Shown one piece after another: positions 1 through 4,757 of a stretch of 6,513 nt of DNA. Each line of letters begins with the position of its first letter. Within the stretch, counting starts at the first letter, position 1. Position numbers and translations under genes: made by a program. The notes beneath the pieces were generated by a model, which worked only from the letters and a program-made list of their open reading frames with translations, was not told the origin of the DNA and did no database searches. Source of the stretch: Candidatus Altarchaeota archaeon (GTDB lineage: Archaea > SpSt-1190); assembly GCA_018221005.1 (NCBI GenBank), contig JAAOXW010000005.1:1-6513 (forward strand). The letters run 5' to 3'.

Positions 1-20
1 CGTGCAGTGAAAGTAGGCAT
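1..20 (-). CDS. 5' end of a gene running off the left edge
   Basis: Only the first codons lie in the window; the minus strand reads M-P-T-F-T-A before the edge. The gene is inferred from its promoter, not from its coding content. An ATG whose A is at position 20 sits 23.5 nt from the centre of a TTTAAA box, and that box has the same TATG-N2-CATA element just beyond it as three complete genes to the right. The distance fits a leaderless message, as for those genes. Because it shares the promoter element, it probably belongs to the same virion-protein regulon. Nothing can be said of its product. Confidence 0.55.
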
Positions 21-40
21 GTTACGAGTTAGCTCCGTCC

Positions 41-63
41 TTTAAATTATCAATATGCACATA
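41..63 (-). promoter_or_regulatory. Promoter of the left-edge gene: TATA box plus TATG-N2-CATA element
   Basis: On the minus strand TATGTGCATA (54-63) is followed by a TTTAAA TATA box (41-46). The downstream ATG (20-18) lies 23.5 nt from the box centre. The ten-base element is identical in the promoters at 374-396, 681-703 and 2987-3009, and always lies about one helical turn upstream of the TATA centre. Confidence 0.7.
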
Positions 64-71
64 GTTTTTCC

Positions 72-141
72 TAAAAAAAGTGAATAAAAAAAAGAAATAA
101 AAGTAAAACTAACCAACCAAGTCAGACTTAGGTGATTAGTT
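72..141 (-). terminator. Hairpin and T-tract terminator after the 69-aa membrane protein gene
   Basis: Just beyond the TAA stop the minus-strand RNA can fold AACTAATCACC (131-141) against GGTTGGTTAGTT (107-118), a stem of about 11 pairs including one G-U and one bulged base. It is followed by interrupted T runs down to position 72, including eight consecutive Ts. T-tracts are the usual archaeal termination signal; the hairpin is an addition. The downstream promoter begins immediately after. Confidence 0.7.
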
Positions 142-143
142 AC

Positions 144-353
144 TTATTTGAGCCCTGGAATGAATCCATTTAGCTGTTTTCCTGTTCCCCTCATTGCAGA
201 AATAGCCCATCCTAGAATAGCCATTATCAGACCAAGGAACAACAAACCTGCCAAACTGTCCACTTCCGTTGCAAAGTATGCACCAATTCCACCCAATAAA
301 TCAAAGATTATGTTGGGGAAATCAGCTACGGTGTATGTTGCTACGTATGCCAT
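144..353 (-). CDS. Small membrane protein A, candidate virion structural protein
   Basis: This is a 69-aa protein with no recognised family name. I chose the ATG at 353 rather than the one at 362: the TATA centre (377.5) is 24.5 nt from 353, matching the other leaderless genes, and its paralogue has the same spare upstream ATG. The N-terminus (M-A-Y-V-A-T-Y) is uncharged and not a signal peptide. Residues 11-28 carry the motif D-F-P-N-I-I-F-D-x2-G-G-I-G-A-Y-F-A. Residues 34-54 form a transmembrane helix, and the basic tail (R55, K59, K69) suggests an N-out/C-in topology. It is nearly identical to the neighbouring 59-aa protein up to S33 and differs after that, ending in a 15-residue extension. 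The same motif ends the 750-aa surface protein. Its own promoter and strong terminator suggest high expression, as for a major capsid or envelope protein. The structural role is inference. Confidence 0.85.
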   Translation of the reverse strand: MAYVATYTVADFPNIIFDLLGGIGAYFATEVDSLAGLLFLGLIMAILGWAISAMRGTGKQLNGFIPGLK

Positions 354-396
354 GAGATACATGCTTTCAAGTGTTTATATACGGCGTATGCACATA
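268..396. repeat. Tandem duplication, copy 1 (start of the small gene plus promoter)
   Basis: This 129-bp stretch aligns without gaps to 575-703, offset by exactly 307 bp, with 12 mismatches by hand count. The last 33 bp (364-396), which hold the TATA box and the TATG-N2-CATA element, are identical. The repeat covers the 5' coding part of both paralogues together with their promoters, so gene and control region were duplicated as a unit. Confidence 0.85.
374..396 (-). promoter_or_regulatory. Promoter of small membrane protein A
   Basis: On the minus strand TATGTGCATA (387-396) is followed by a TATATAAA box (374-381). The ATG at 353 lies 24.5 nt from the box centre, so the message is probably leaderless. 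The sequence from 364 to 396 is identical to the promoter of the neighbouring paralogue. Confidence 0.75.
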
Positions 397-439
397 GTTT
401 TTTCAGACAAAAGTGAATTCGATAGAAATAAAATTAAAG

Positions 440-471
440 AAAAAAGAGGAAAAACCTGCGTTATTCACAGG
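440..471 (-). terminator. Hairpin and T-tract terminator after the 59-aa membrane protein gene
   Basis: On the minus strand CCTGTG-AATAA-CGCAGG (455-471) can form a six-pair stem with one G-U pair and a five-base loop. It is followed directly by TTTTTCCTCTTTTTTC and further T-rich sequence to about 424. It lies 9 bp beyond the stop codon of small membrane protein B. Confidence 0.7.
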
Positions 472-480
472 ATACCGTTA

Positions 481-660
481 TCATCCAAGAATTTTCTTCC
501 CAGATGCTATTGCCCATCCAAGGATGGTCATTAGAATTCCTAGGAACAGAATTCCACCAATGCTGTCTACTTCTGTTGCGAAGTATGCACCAATTCCACC
601 CAATAAATCAAAGATTATGTTGGGGAAATCTGAGACAGCGTATGTTGCATTGTATGCCAT
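481..660 (-). CDS. Small membrane protein B, paralogue of A, candidate virion structural protein
   Basis: This is a 59-aa protein starting at the ATG at 660, 24.5 nt from its TATA centre; an upstream in-frame ATG at 669 is too close to the TATA box to be used. Residues 1-33 match small membrane protein A at all but three positions (V4N, T8A, A10S), including D-F-P-N-I-I-F-D-x2-G-G-I-G-A-Y-F-A-T-E-V-D-S. A transmembrane helix spans about 34-53, and the short tail has two lysines. The C-terminal 15-residue extension of A is absent. Two adjacent paralogous short membrane proteins, each with its own identical promoter and its own terminator, recall the paired small capsid proteins VP1/VP3 of fuselloviruses. 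No sequence relation to those is claimed. An alternative is a pair of envelope or host-membrane proteins. Confidence 0.85.
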   Translation of the reverse strand: MAYNATYAVSDFPNIIFDLLGGIGAYFATEVDSIGGILFLGILMTILGWAIASGKKILG

Positions 661-703
661 AGGATACATACTTTCAAGTGTTTATATACGGCGTATGCAC
701 ATA
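575..703. repeat. Tandem duplication, copy 2
   Basis: This is the partner of 268-396, about 91% identical by hand count without indels. Differences cluster in the codons for residues 1-10 and at one base near position 580. The DNA encoding the IIFD motif and the promoter is almost unchanged. Confidence 0.85.
681..703 (-). promoter_or_regulatory. Promoter of small membrane protein B
   Basis: On the minus strand TATGTGCATA (694-703) precedes a TATATAAA box (681-688), with the ATG at 660 lying 24.5 nt from its centre. It begins only 8 bp beyond the stop codon of the 750-aa surface protein gene, with no T-tract terminator between them. Upstream transcripts may therefore read through into this gene. 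Confidence 0.75.
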
Positions 704-711
704 TATTTTAT

Positions 712-2964
712 TCACAACATTTTGAATCCCACAAAGAGTCCCGCAAGTAATAGTAAGAGTAGTGACCCTCCGAGTGCAGTTACCTTATCTGCCTCTGCAA
801 AATCTGCACCAACTCCACCTGCGGTATCAAAGATTATTGGTGCAAAGTCGGCAGGCCCATAGTCCGGTTGGTATCCCTCCGTCACACTGATGGTTGCATT
901 TGCATTCACAAGTGTAGTGTATTTCGTAGGTGCTCCAAAAGGCCCAAGCGGAACTTCGGTAACTATCAACTCTACAAGGGGTTCCCCGACTTCAAAATCG
1001 TAGGAAAGCGATGCTTGACTTTCGCTTAAGACTCCTACAAAATTACCGTCAATCGAAACGTTCAGAGAGTAGTCGGTTAATGCACAGTCAGCGATTGGGT
1101 CATTGACTTGTGCATATACGTCTGCCGTAATGGGTGGCGATACCCCATTCACATCGCTTGGGCCTGTGAAACTTGCCTCAGCGTAACACTCTTGTGAGAA
1201 TCCTTCAAAGAAATAAACGTAACAACTTCCTGTGCTTGCACACAGTAAAAGTGTTCCTACTGTATCGTGTGATGCAATGTTATTTCCGTAACTCGTAGAT
1301 AATTTAACAACATCTCCATACGATTCACTCGTAGTTTCATACTGAGTTAGGTTTCCATCAAATTCATAAACCGAATCCAAACAACTTACGTGGTGGGATA
1401 ATGCTGACCACTCCATTTCCAATGTCGGATATGTCACGTTCATTAGCGTAATATTTGCTTCGGAGTAAGGCCCTTCACAATTTCCTCCTTGGGTCCAATC
1501 GACTCTGACGAAATTGACATCCGCATCAGTGAAGGTTTCTGTAACATCCATTACATCGCCAGTTGCAGTATTGATAACATCATACTCATATTGTGCCCCT
1601 GTGTGTATTACTTTAGTGAATGCGTCTCCTTCTGGGAACTCGAAGAGAAGTAATCGTTCACTCACCACACTTCCAGTTGATACTGAACTAGCTTTCCTGT
1701 AAAACCATGCCTTGTTTCCAATTGAGTTATCTGCAACTTGACTTGGTAATGAATAAAAGTAATCAATCCCATTTTCTTGAAGTAGTGTTTCATATTTTAC
1801 CTCAGTTCCATTATATTGAACCAAAATGTAGTTCAAGTTTTGGAAGCCATAATGACCACCAAAGTAAGCACTTCCGACTAATTCACTAATGTTATTTACC
1901 GAACCCGTCACCATTATGAATGAAATAACGTTTTTTCCAGTATCGACAGGTAAAAATTTTAAGGTTTGTTTTGGAATCCCAATATCATAAGTATCCGTTG
2001 AAACTCCTTCTGTTGTTGAGGCCTGGACATAACCGATGTTTCCGCTTATAGCGTCAATCACAAAAAACAACGGGCCTATGGTCTCCCCCATTGCAGTAAG
2101 ATATAATTTTTGGTCGTTCTCGTTGTAAATTGCACTAGAGTAAATGCTTCCCCATCTACTTCCAACAAATAAATTATCCTCATCGGAAAAGGTATCCGTT
2201 TCAAAATCATAGACCCCAACCGCCAAAGTGTTTGATTGGTTTCCAGTTCCAAAAAGCACCATGTAATTTTCATACATAATAGGCCTTAGTGAATATGTAT
2301 TTGAATATAGTCGATAGGTGCTTTCTGCATTTCCATCTCCAATCGTGTGATTCACTACCCACGAGGTGGTCGCTGAAAATGATAGCGTTGAAACATTATA
2401 TTCATAAACCTTCAGTCCCATCGGAGAACTTATGGGTGCTACCCCCCAGAACATATCTCCTTTCACTGACCCCCATCCAACAGAATCTGGAAAAGTTATA
2501 GTGTCATATACTGTTCCGTTTGTGTGAAAAATAACTCCATGTTTTGCTCCACCATAACTTGAAACTGTCAACCACACGTCATCGCTAAGTTTGAAATGGT
2601 CTGTCATAAATTTGTATCCTCCAAGACCTGTTGCAATGCTTGTTCTTGTTCCAGATGTTGTGTTAAAAATGTTTATGTTTCCCGATAAAAATTCACTTTC
2701 AAAAATTAAGTCTCCATCACCAAACACAGGCAAGAAAACTCCTGCATGGTTTGTAGAATTAATGAAGTTGTAATTTTCATCATATTCATACACATCAGAA
2801 TCTCCTACCCCAAAATCAAATTCATAAGTCCAAAAATGTCCATCTGAAGTTACAAAAGTTGAACCTTTTGCAACGTTGCTAATGTATTGAGTTGAATAAT
2901 TTGTTGCCATTGCAGGCATCAAGAGTCCTGCCAAAAAAATACCAAGGAGAAGTCGTCTTAACAT
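712..2964 (-). CDS. Large secreted, C-terminally anchored surface (spike/attachment) protein
   Basis: This 750-aa protein begins at the ATG at 2964, 25.5 nt from a TTTAAA centre; an in-frame TTG at 2970 lies upstream but does not fit the spacing. Residues 1-20 form a Sec signal peptide (two Arg, a Leu-rich core, A-M-A before T21). Roughly residues 25-450 hold repeated short strands of the type V-Y-x-(Y/F)-x4-T or F-x-V-I-D-x2-S-G, suggestive of a beta-propeller. All six cysteines lie between 496 and 627 (C496, C528, C575, C581, C593, C627), suggesting disulfide-linked beta domains. About 14 N-x-S/T sequons point to an exposed glycoprotein. Residues 705-723 repeat the IIFD-x2-GG-x-GA-x-FA motif of the small membrane proteins and are followed by a transmembrane helix (~729-748) ending at the C-terminus. 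Its probable role is as a virion spike or adhesin facing the host; the family is not recognised. A host cell-surface protein is the main alternative. Confidence 0.88.
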   Translation of the reverse strand: MLRRLLLGIFLAGLLMPAMATNYSTQYISNVAKGSTFVTSDGHFWTYEFDFGVGDSDVYEYDENYNFINSTNHAGVFLPVFGDGDLIFESEFLSGNINIFNTTSGTRTSIATGLGGYKFMTDHFKLSDDVWLTVSSYGGAKHGVIFHTNGTVYDTITFPDSVGWGSVKGDMFWGVAPISSPMGLKVYEYNVSTLSFSATTSWVVNHTIGDGNAESTYRLYSNTYSLRPIMYENYMVLFGTGNQSNTLAVGVYDFETDTFSDEDNLFVGSRWGSIYSSAIYNENDQKLYLTAMGETIGPLFFVIDAISGNIGYVQASTTEGVSTDTYDIGIPKQTLKFLPVDTGKNVISFIMVTGSVNNISELVGSAYFGGHYGFQNLNYILVQYNGTEVKYETLLQENGIDYFYSLPSQVADNSIGNKAWFYRKASSVSTGSVVSERLLLFEFPEGDAFTKVIHTGAQYEYDVINTATGDVMDVTETFTDADVNFVRVDWTQGGNCEGPYSEANITLMNVTYPTLEMEWSALSHHVSCLDSVYEFDGNLTQYETTSESYGDVVKLSTSYGNNIASHDTVGTLLLCASTGSCYVYFFEGFSQECYAEASFTGPSDVNGVSPPITADVYAQVNDPIADCALTDYSLNVSIDGNFVGVLSESQASLSYDFEVGEPLVELIVTEVPLGPFGAPTKYTTLVNANATISVTEGYQPDYGPADFAPIIFDTAGGVGADFAEADKVTALGGSLLLLLLAGLFVGFKML
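797..853. repeat. Third, diverged copy of the IIFD/GG module at the 3' end of the surface-protein gene
   Basis: Aligned without gaps to 271-327, 39 of 57 bases match by hand count, in the same reading frame. It encodes A-D-F-A-P-I-I-F-D-T-A-G-G-V-G-A-D-F-A, 13 of 19 residues identical to small membrane protein A. Together with 271-327 and 578-634 this makes three copies of one module within 600 bp. Confidence 0.75.
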
Positions 2965-2986
2965 CAACAAGGAACACGCTCACGGC

Positions 2987-3009
2987 TTTAAATAACGGGT
3001 ATGCACATA
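2987..3009 (-). promoter_or_regulatory. Promoter of the surface protein gene
   Basis: On the minus strand TATGTGCATA (3000-3009) precedes a TTTAAA box (2987-2992), and the ATG at 2964 lies 25.5 nt from its centre. The element starts 3 bp beyond the stop codon of the 52-aa gene, so this promoter fills the whole gap between the two genes. Confidence 0.72.
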
Positions 3010-3011
3010 TT

Positions 3012-3170
3012 TTAGTTGGTCCTTCTTGTGAGGTTGATGATGAAGCTGAAGTATGCAATGTAGAACTGGACAACACTCACTAGGAGTGAGAGAGTCGCAG
3101 TAACTGCCTGAACCAAAAAGCTGAGTGCAGACCCCACAACACCCGCAAGAATTGCGGTAAGTGCGACCAA
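3012..3170 (-). CDS. 52-aa two-helix hydrophobic protein with TTG start
   Basis: An open frame of 53 codons fills the gap between the surface protein gene and the 111-aa gene, starting at TTG (3170) directly after an in-frame TAA. There is no in-frame ATG or GTG start ahead of its first hydrophobic helix. Residues 2-20 (V-A-L-T-A-I-L-A-G-V-V-G...) and about 26-47 (T-L-S-L-L-V-S-V-V-Q-F-Y-I-A-Y-F...) are hydrophobic helices, and the tail ends R-R-T-N. It starts 11 bp after the upstream gene's stop, with weak Shine-Dalgarno-like AGGT, so it is probably co-transcribed and translated by reinitiation. Size and two-helix plan resemble small virion membrane proteins, or holin-like proteins, but the IIFD motif is absent. 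The weak start codon and short length keep confidence moderate; the clean hydrophobic pattern and exact fit between neighbours support a real gene. Confidence 0.65.
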   Translation of the reverse strand: MVALTAILAGVVGSALSFLVQAVTATLSLLVSVVQFYIAYFSFIINLTRRTN

Positions 3171-3181
3171 TTAACCAACCT

Positions 3182-3517
3182 TCAGATTGTCCAATACATA
3201 TTTTTCTTGCCTTTGGCTTTCTTTATGCCATTTTCAAGAATGAAAGGGTATCCGTTTTCGGCTTCAGCTTCAAGCTGTTTCAGGAGAACCTGCCCACCAC
3301 AAGTAAAAACTACCATACGATTTCCCTTCTTAATTATTGCTTGAACAATTCTGAAAGGTCGCTCAGGTCCATATTCTCCCGTGATGCGGTCAGACATTCC
3401 AAGGATTGCAATATTCTTTACGCCATCCATCTCAATAATTTTTATCTGCTCGCCCTCAAACTCGGAGCGTTCCGAACTCTCTACCTTTCGACCTTTGTCC
3501 CAATCTACTTTGACCAT
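3182..3517 (-). CDS. 111-aa basic protein, possible OB-fold nucleic-acid-binding protein
   Basis: The start is taken at ATG 3517, 23.5 nt from the centre of a TTTAAA box, rather than the in-frame GTG at 3532; this gives 111 aa. The sequence is rich in short beta-strand patterns: I25-K-I-I-E-M-D-G, N35-I-A-I-L-G-M, F55-R-I-V-Q-A, M68-V-V-F-T-C, then a helix (V77-L-L-K-Q-L-E-A-E-A), then P91-F-I-L-E and a Lys-rich loop ending M-Y-W-T-I. Strands, a helix before the last strands, and a basic tip with terminal aromatics fit the layout of OB-fold ssDNA-binding proteins seen in archaeal viruses. No diagnostic motif proves it. It is the first gene of the minus-strand block, with the 52-aa gene 11 bp downstream. 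An alternative is a virion-associated or regulatory protein of unknown fold. Confidence 0.75.
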   Translation of the reverse strand: MVKVDWDKGRKVESSERSEFEGEQIKIIEMDGVKNIAILGMSDRITGEYGPERPFRIVQAIIKKGNRMVVFTCGGQVLLKQLEAEAENGYPFILENGIKKAKGKKNMYWTI

Positions 3518-3537
3518 GCCCACTCTACCCACCTTAG

Positions 3538-3561
3538 TTTAAATGAGTTTCTATGGCAATA
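3538..3561 (-). promoter_or_regulatory. Promoter of the 111-aa gene
   Basis: A TTTAAA box (3538-3543) has its centre 23.5 nt from the ATG at 3517, the spacing seen at the other minus-strand genes. At the place where those carry TATGTGCATA there is only a degenerate TATTGCCATA (3552-3561, seven of ten bases). This gene may therefore be weakly or not at all under the shared control element. The TTTAAA is self-complementary and could in principle also serve the plus strand. Confidence 0.6.
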
Positions 3562-3589
3562 CCACTAGAGGGCTAACTGTTGAAAACAT

Positions 3590-3603
3590 ACCCACAAGTG
3601 GGT
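3590..3603. promoter_or_regulatory. Inverted repeat ACCCAC-AA-GTGGGT, candidate operator
   Basis: This is a perfect six-base inverted repeat with a two-base centre, between the divergent promoters and just upstream of a TTTTAA box (3610-3615). It could be a repressor site, or form a hairpin in any transcript starting further upstream. A GTG at 3602 overlaps its right arm. Confidence 0.4.
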
Positions 3604-3609
3604 GAAGTC

Positions 3610-3643
3610 TTTTAAGGCACTATTGAACCTTACTCAAGGTGAT
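3610..3643 (+). promoter_or_regulatory. Putative promoter and Shine-Dalgarno site for the plus-strand operon
   Basis: TTTTAA (3610-3615) is the nearest TATA-like box. It would place transcription start about 10 nt before the ATG at 3647. GGTGAT (3638-3643) matches the archaeal anti-Shine-Dalgarno and is spaced from the ATG exactly as at the gene starting at 4511 (GGTGAT-N3-ATG). The TTTAAA at 3538-3543 is an alternative. Confidence 0.4.
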
Positions 3644-3646
3644 GGC

Positions 3647-3919
3647 ATGAATGATGAGCAATACAAGGGAATGTCGAACAGCATAAGAAGTGCGCATGAA
3701 AAGGTTGATGAATTATCGTCAGAGATGGAACGAAAATTTAAGGCGGTATTCGAGAAGCTCAATGAGTTTGGAGGCAATCTTGTTTCTTTATCACTAAGAA
3801 TAAATGCACTTGAAGATGGGGAGGTCGAACCTAACATCGGTGGTGGTGAACCTCCTTGTCCACACGGACTTAAGACAAAGGAATGTGAAGAGTGTAATGC
3901 GTGGAGAGCAGGAAAGTGA
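3647..3919 (+). CDS. Coiled-coil protein with a C-x-H-G...C-x2-C metal-binding knuckle
   Basis: The start at ATG 3647 follows GGTGAT and gives 90 aa; an in-frame GTG at 3602 would add 15 residues but has no Shine-Dalgarno site and lies over an inverted repeat. Residues ~8-57 are helical with a heptad-like pattern (V20-x2-L, M27-x3-F, F35-x2-L, L45-x2-L). A Gly-rich linker (G65-G67) leads to C71-P-H73-G-L-K-T-K-E-C80-E-E-C83, which matches the short C-x-H-G-x5-C-x2-C pattern found in various viral and cellular proteins and is likely to bind one zinc. It is the first gene of the plus-strand operon and is followed with no gap by the next gene. An oligomeric scaffold or regulator is possible; the function is unknown. 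Confidence 0.82.
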   Translation: MNDEQYKGMSNSIRSAHEKVDELSSEMERKFKAVFEKLNEFGGNLVSLSLRINALEDGEVEPNIGGGEPPCPHGLKTKECEECNAWRAGK

Positions 3920-4180
3920 ATGAACATGGTGCTCGATGAACTCATGGAAAAAAAAGACCTCAGAATCTATCTGAATCTCCGTATAGAAAAATTGGAGCGT
4001 GAGATAAGAAACATACCCAACACTATTAGCCTTCCGAAGATTGGAGTTGTATTTGAAAGAACCAGTGGAAGGATTAGAGAACTCAAAATACTTTTGCACC
4101 GACTCGAAAATGGAGAAATAAAATTAGCGTGTAAAAAAATGTGGAAAGCACAGGATAAAGTGAATGGAAATGAAAAGTGA
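3920..4180 (+). CDS. Basic helical protein of unknown function
   Basis: This 86-aa protein has its ATG directly after the previous stop (TGA-ATG). It has two predicted helices. The first, 4-31, is rich in E/K/R with Leu/Ile spacing (Y-L-N-L-R-I-E-K-L-E-R-E-I). The second, 48-79, is basic (T-S-G-R-I-R-E-L-K-I-L-L-H-R-L). They are joined by a Pro-containing loop (P33, P39), so a helical hairpin is likely. The net positive charge would suit nucleic-acid or acidic-lipid binding, but there is no diagnostic motif. A second ATG six bases in (3926) could also be used. The 3' end, AAAGTGAATGGAAATG, holds the start of the next gene, so the two are translationally coupled. Confidence 0.8.
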   Translation: MNMVLDELMEKKDLRIYLNLRIEKLEREIRNIPNTISLPKIGVVFERTSGRIRELKILLHRLENGEIKLACKKMWKAQDKVNGNEK

Positions 4181-4514
4181 ATTTGGAAACCTGTGGGAAG
4201 AAAACTTATCACTAATTGGAAAGTTCACACTCCGTGAACTTCGGAAACGGTTGGAATCAAGAGGGGCCTATGATATTCAATTTGAGTGGGAACATGAATA
4301 TGGACATAGCTTTTACATAAAATTCAAAGTCAAAAGAAAACTATTTGGAATCTTTGACAGAGCGCAGGTCGATTCACACACCAGCAAGAGAGTCACAGAC
4401 TTTTTGCAGAAGGATATTCCATTTAAAGTTGTGAAGTGGTCGTCAGACATGAAACGAACTTGTTGGGAATACAGGGTTGAATGTAACCCGTATGAATTGA
4501 AGGTGATAAAATGA
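4164..4514 (+). CDS. Alpha/beta-like protein of unknown function
   Basis: This 116-aa protein starts at ATG 4164, overlapping the previous gene by 17 bp; an ATG at 4170 is an equal candidate. A helix near the start (F21-T-L-R-E-L-R-K-R-L-E-S) is followed by alternating strands (Y36-D-I-Q-F-E-W-E, S49-F-Y-I-K-F-K-V). Then come a helix (S74-K-R-V-T-D-F-L), strand F87-K-V-V-K-W, and strand C100-W-E-Y-R-V-E-C. The acidic/aromatic strand pairs suggest a small soluble mixed sheet. There are no catalytic residues I can name. It ends with the overlap AAAATGA, where the next gene begins, and its last codons supply that gene's Shine-Dalgarno site (GGTGAT, 4502-4507). Confidence 0.8.
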   Translation: MEMKSEFGNLWEENLSLIGKFTLRELRKRLESRGAYDIQFEWEHEYGHSFYIKFKVKRKLFGIFDRAQVDSHTSKRVTDFLQKDIPFKVVKWSSDMKRTCWEYRVECNPYELKVIK

Positions 4515-4741
4515 AAACGCTTTGTAGGAATATCTTTCTTGGAGTTGGGATATTGCTGTTAGTGTGTGCGTTTGTAATTTTACTTTTCGTTGGAGTTCCG
4601 TTATTCATAGGGCACGTAGCTTGGATTGCATTCACTACACTTAATTGGACGGAAGGGGTCTGGTCAAATTTAGCGAAGTGGAGCATTGGATTTTTACTGA
4701 TGATGTTAACTGGAGGAATCAAAATTGGGGTATCAAAGTGA
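4511..4741 (+). CDS. 76-aa two-span membrane protein
   Basis: The gene starts at the ATGA overlap (4511-4514) after GGTGAT-AAA. Residues 8-36 form a long hydrophobic segment (L-G-V-G-I-L-L-L-V-C-A-F-V-I-L-L-F-V-G-V-P) and 56-74 a second (A-K-W-S-I-G-F-L-L-M-M-L-T-G-G). Between them is a short polar loop with two Trp and one N-W-T sequon (45-47). Lysine and arginine at the N-terminus (K2, R6) and lysines at the C-terminus suggest both ends are cytoplasmic. No family is recognised. Confidence 0.8.
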   Translation: MKTLCRNIFLGVGILLLVCAFVILLFVGVPLFIGHVAWIAFTTLNWTEGVWSNLAKWSIGFLLMMLTGGIKIGVSK

Positions 4742-4757
4742 AAGAGGGTGAAAAATA

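Noticed and set aside
268..703. Reading the tandem repeat as a CRISPR array, insertion sequence or attachment site
   Set aside because: There are only two copies, they are coding in frame and carry promoters, and there are no spacers, terminal inverted repeats or integrase nearby; gene duplication explains it.
148..862. Plus-strand open frames of 128 and 149 aa opposite the small membrane genes
   Set aside because: They are antisense shadows: they run across promoters and terminators of the minus-strand genes and their similarity to each other is explained by the tandem duplication.
1109..1120. TTGTGCATATACG inside the surface protein gene, resembling the promoter element
   Set aside because: It has only a partial match, no TATA box at the required spacing and no gene start nearby; likely chance.
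3161..3568. Plus-strand 135-aa open frame
   Set aside because: It lies opposite the 111-aa gene, which has a well-spaced TATA box; the plus frame has no promoter or Shine-Dalgarno site and no coherent protein features.
3602..3646. GTG start at 3602 for the coiled-coil protein
   Set aside because: It has no TATA box at leaderless distance and no Shine-Dalgarno site, and it sits on an inverted repeat; ATG 3647 has GGTGAT upstream. Not fully excluded.
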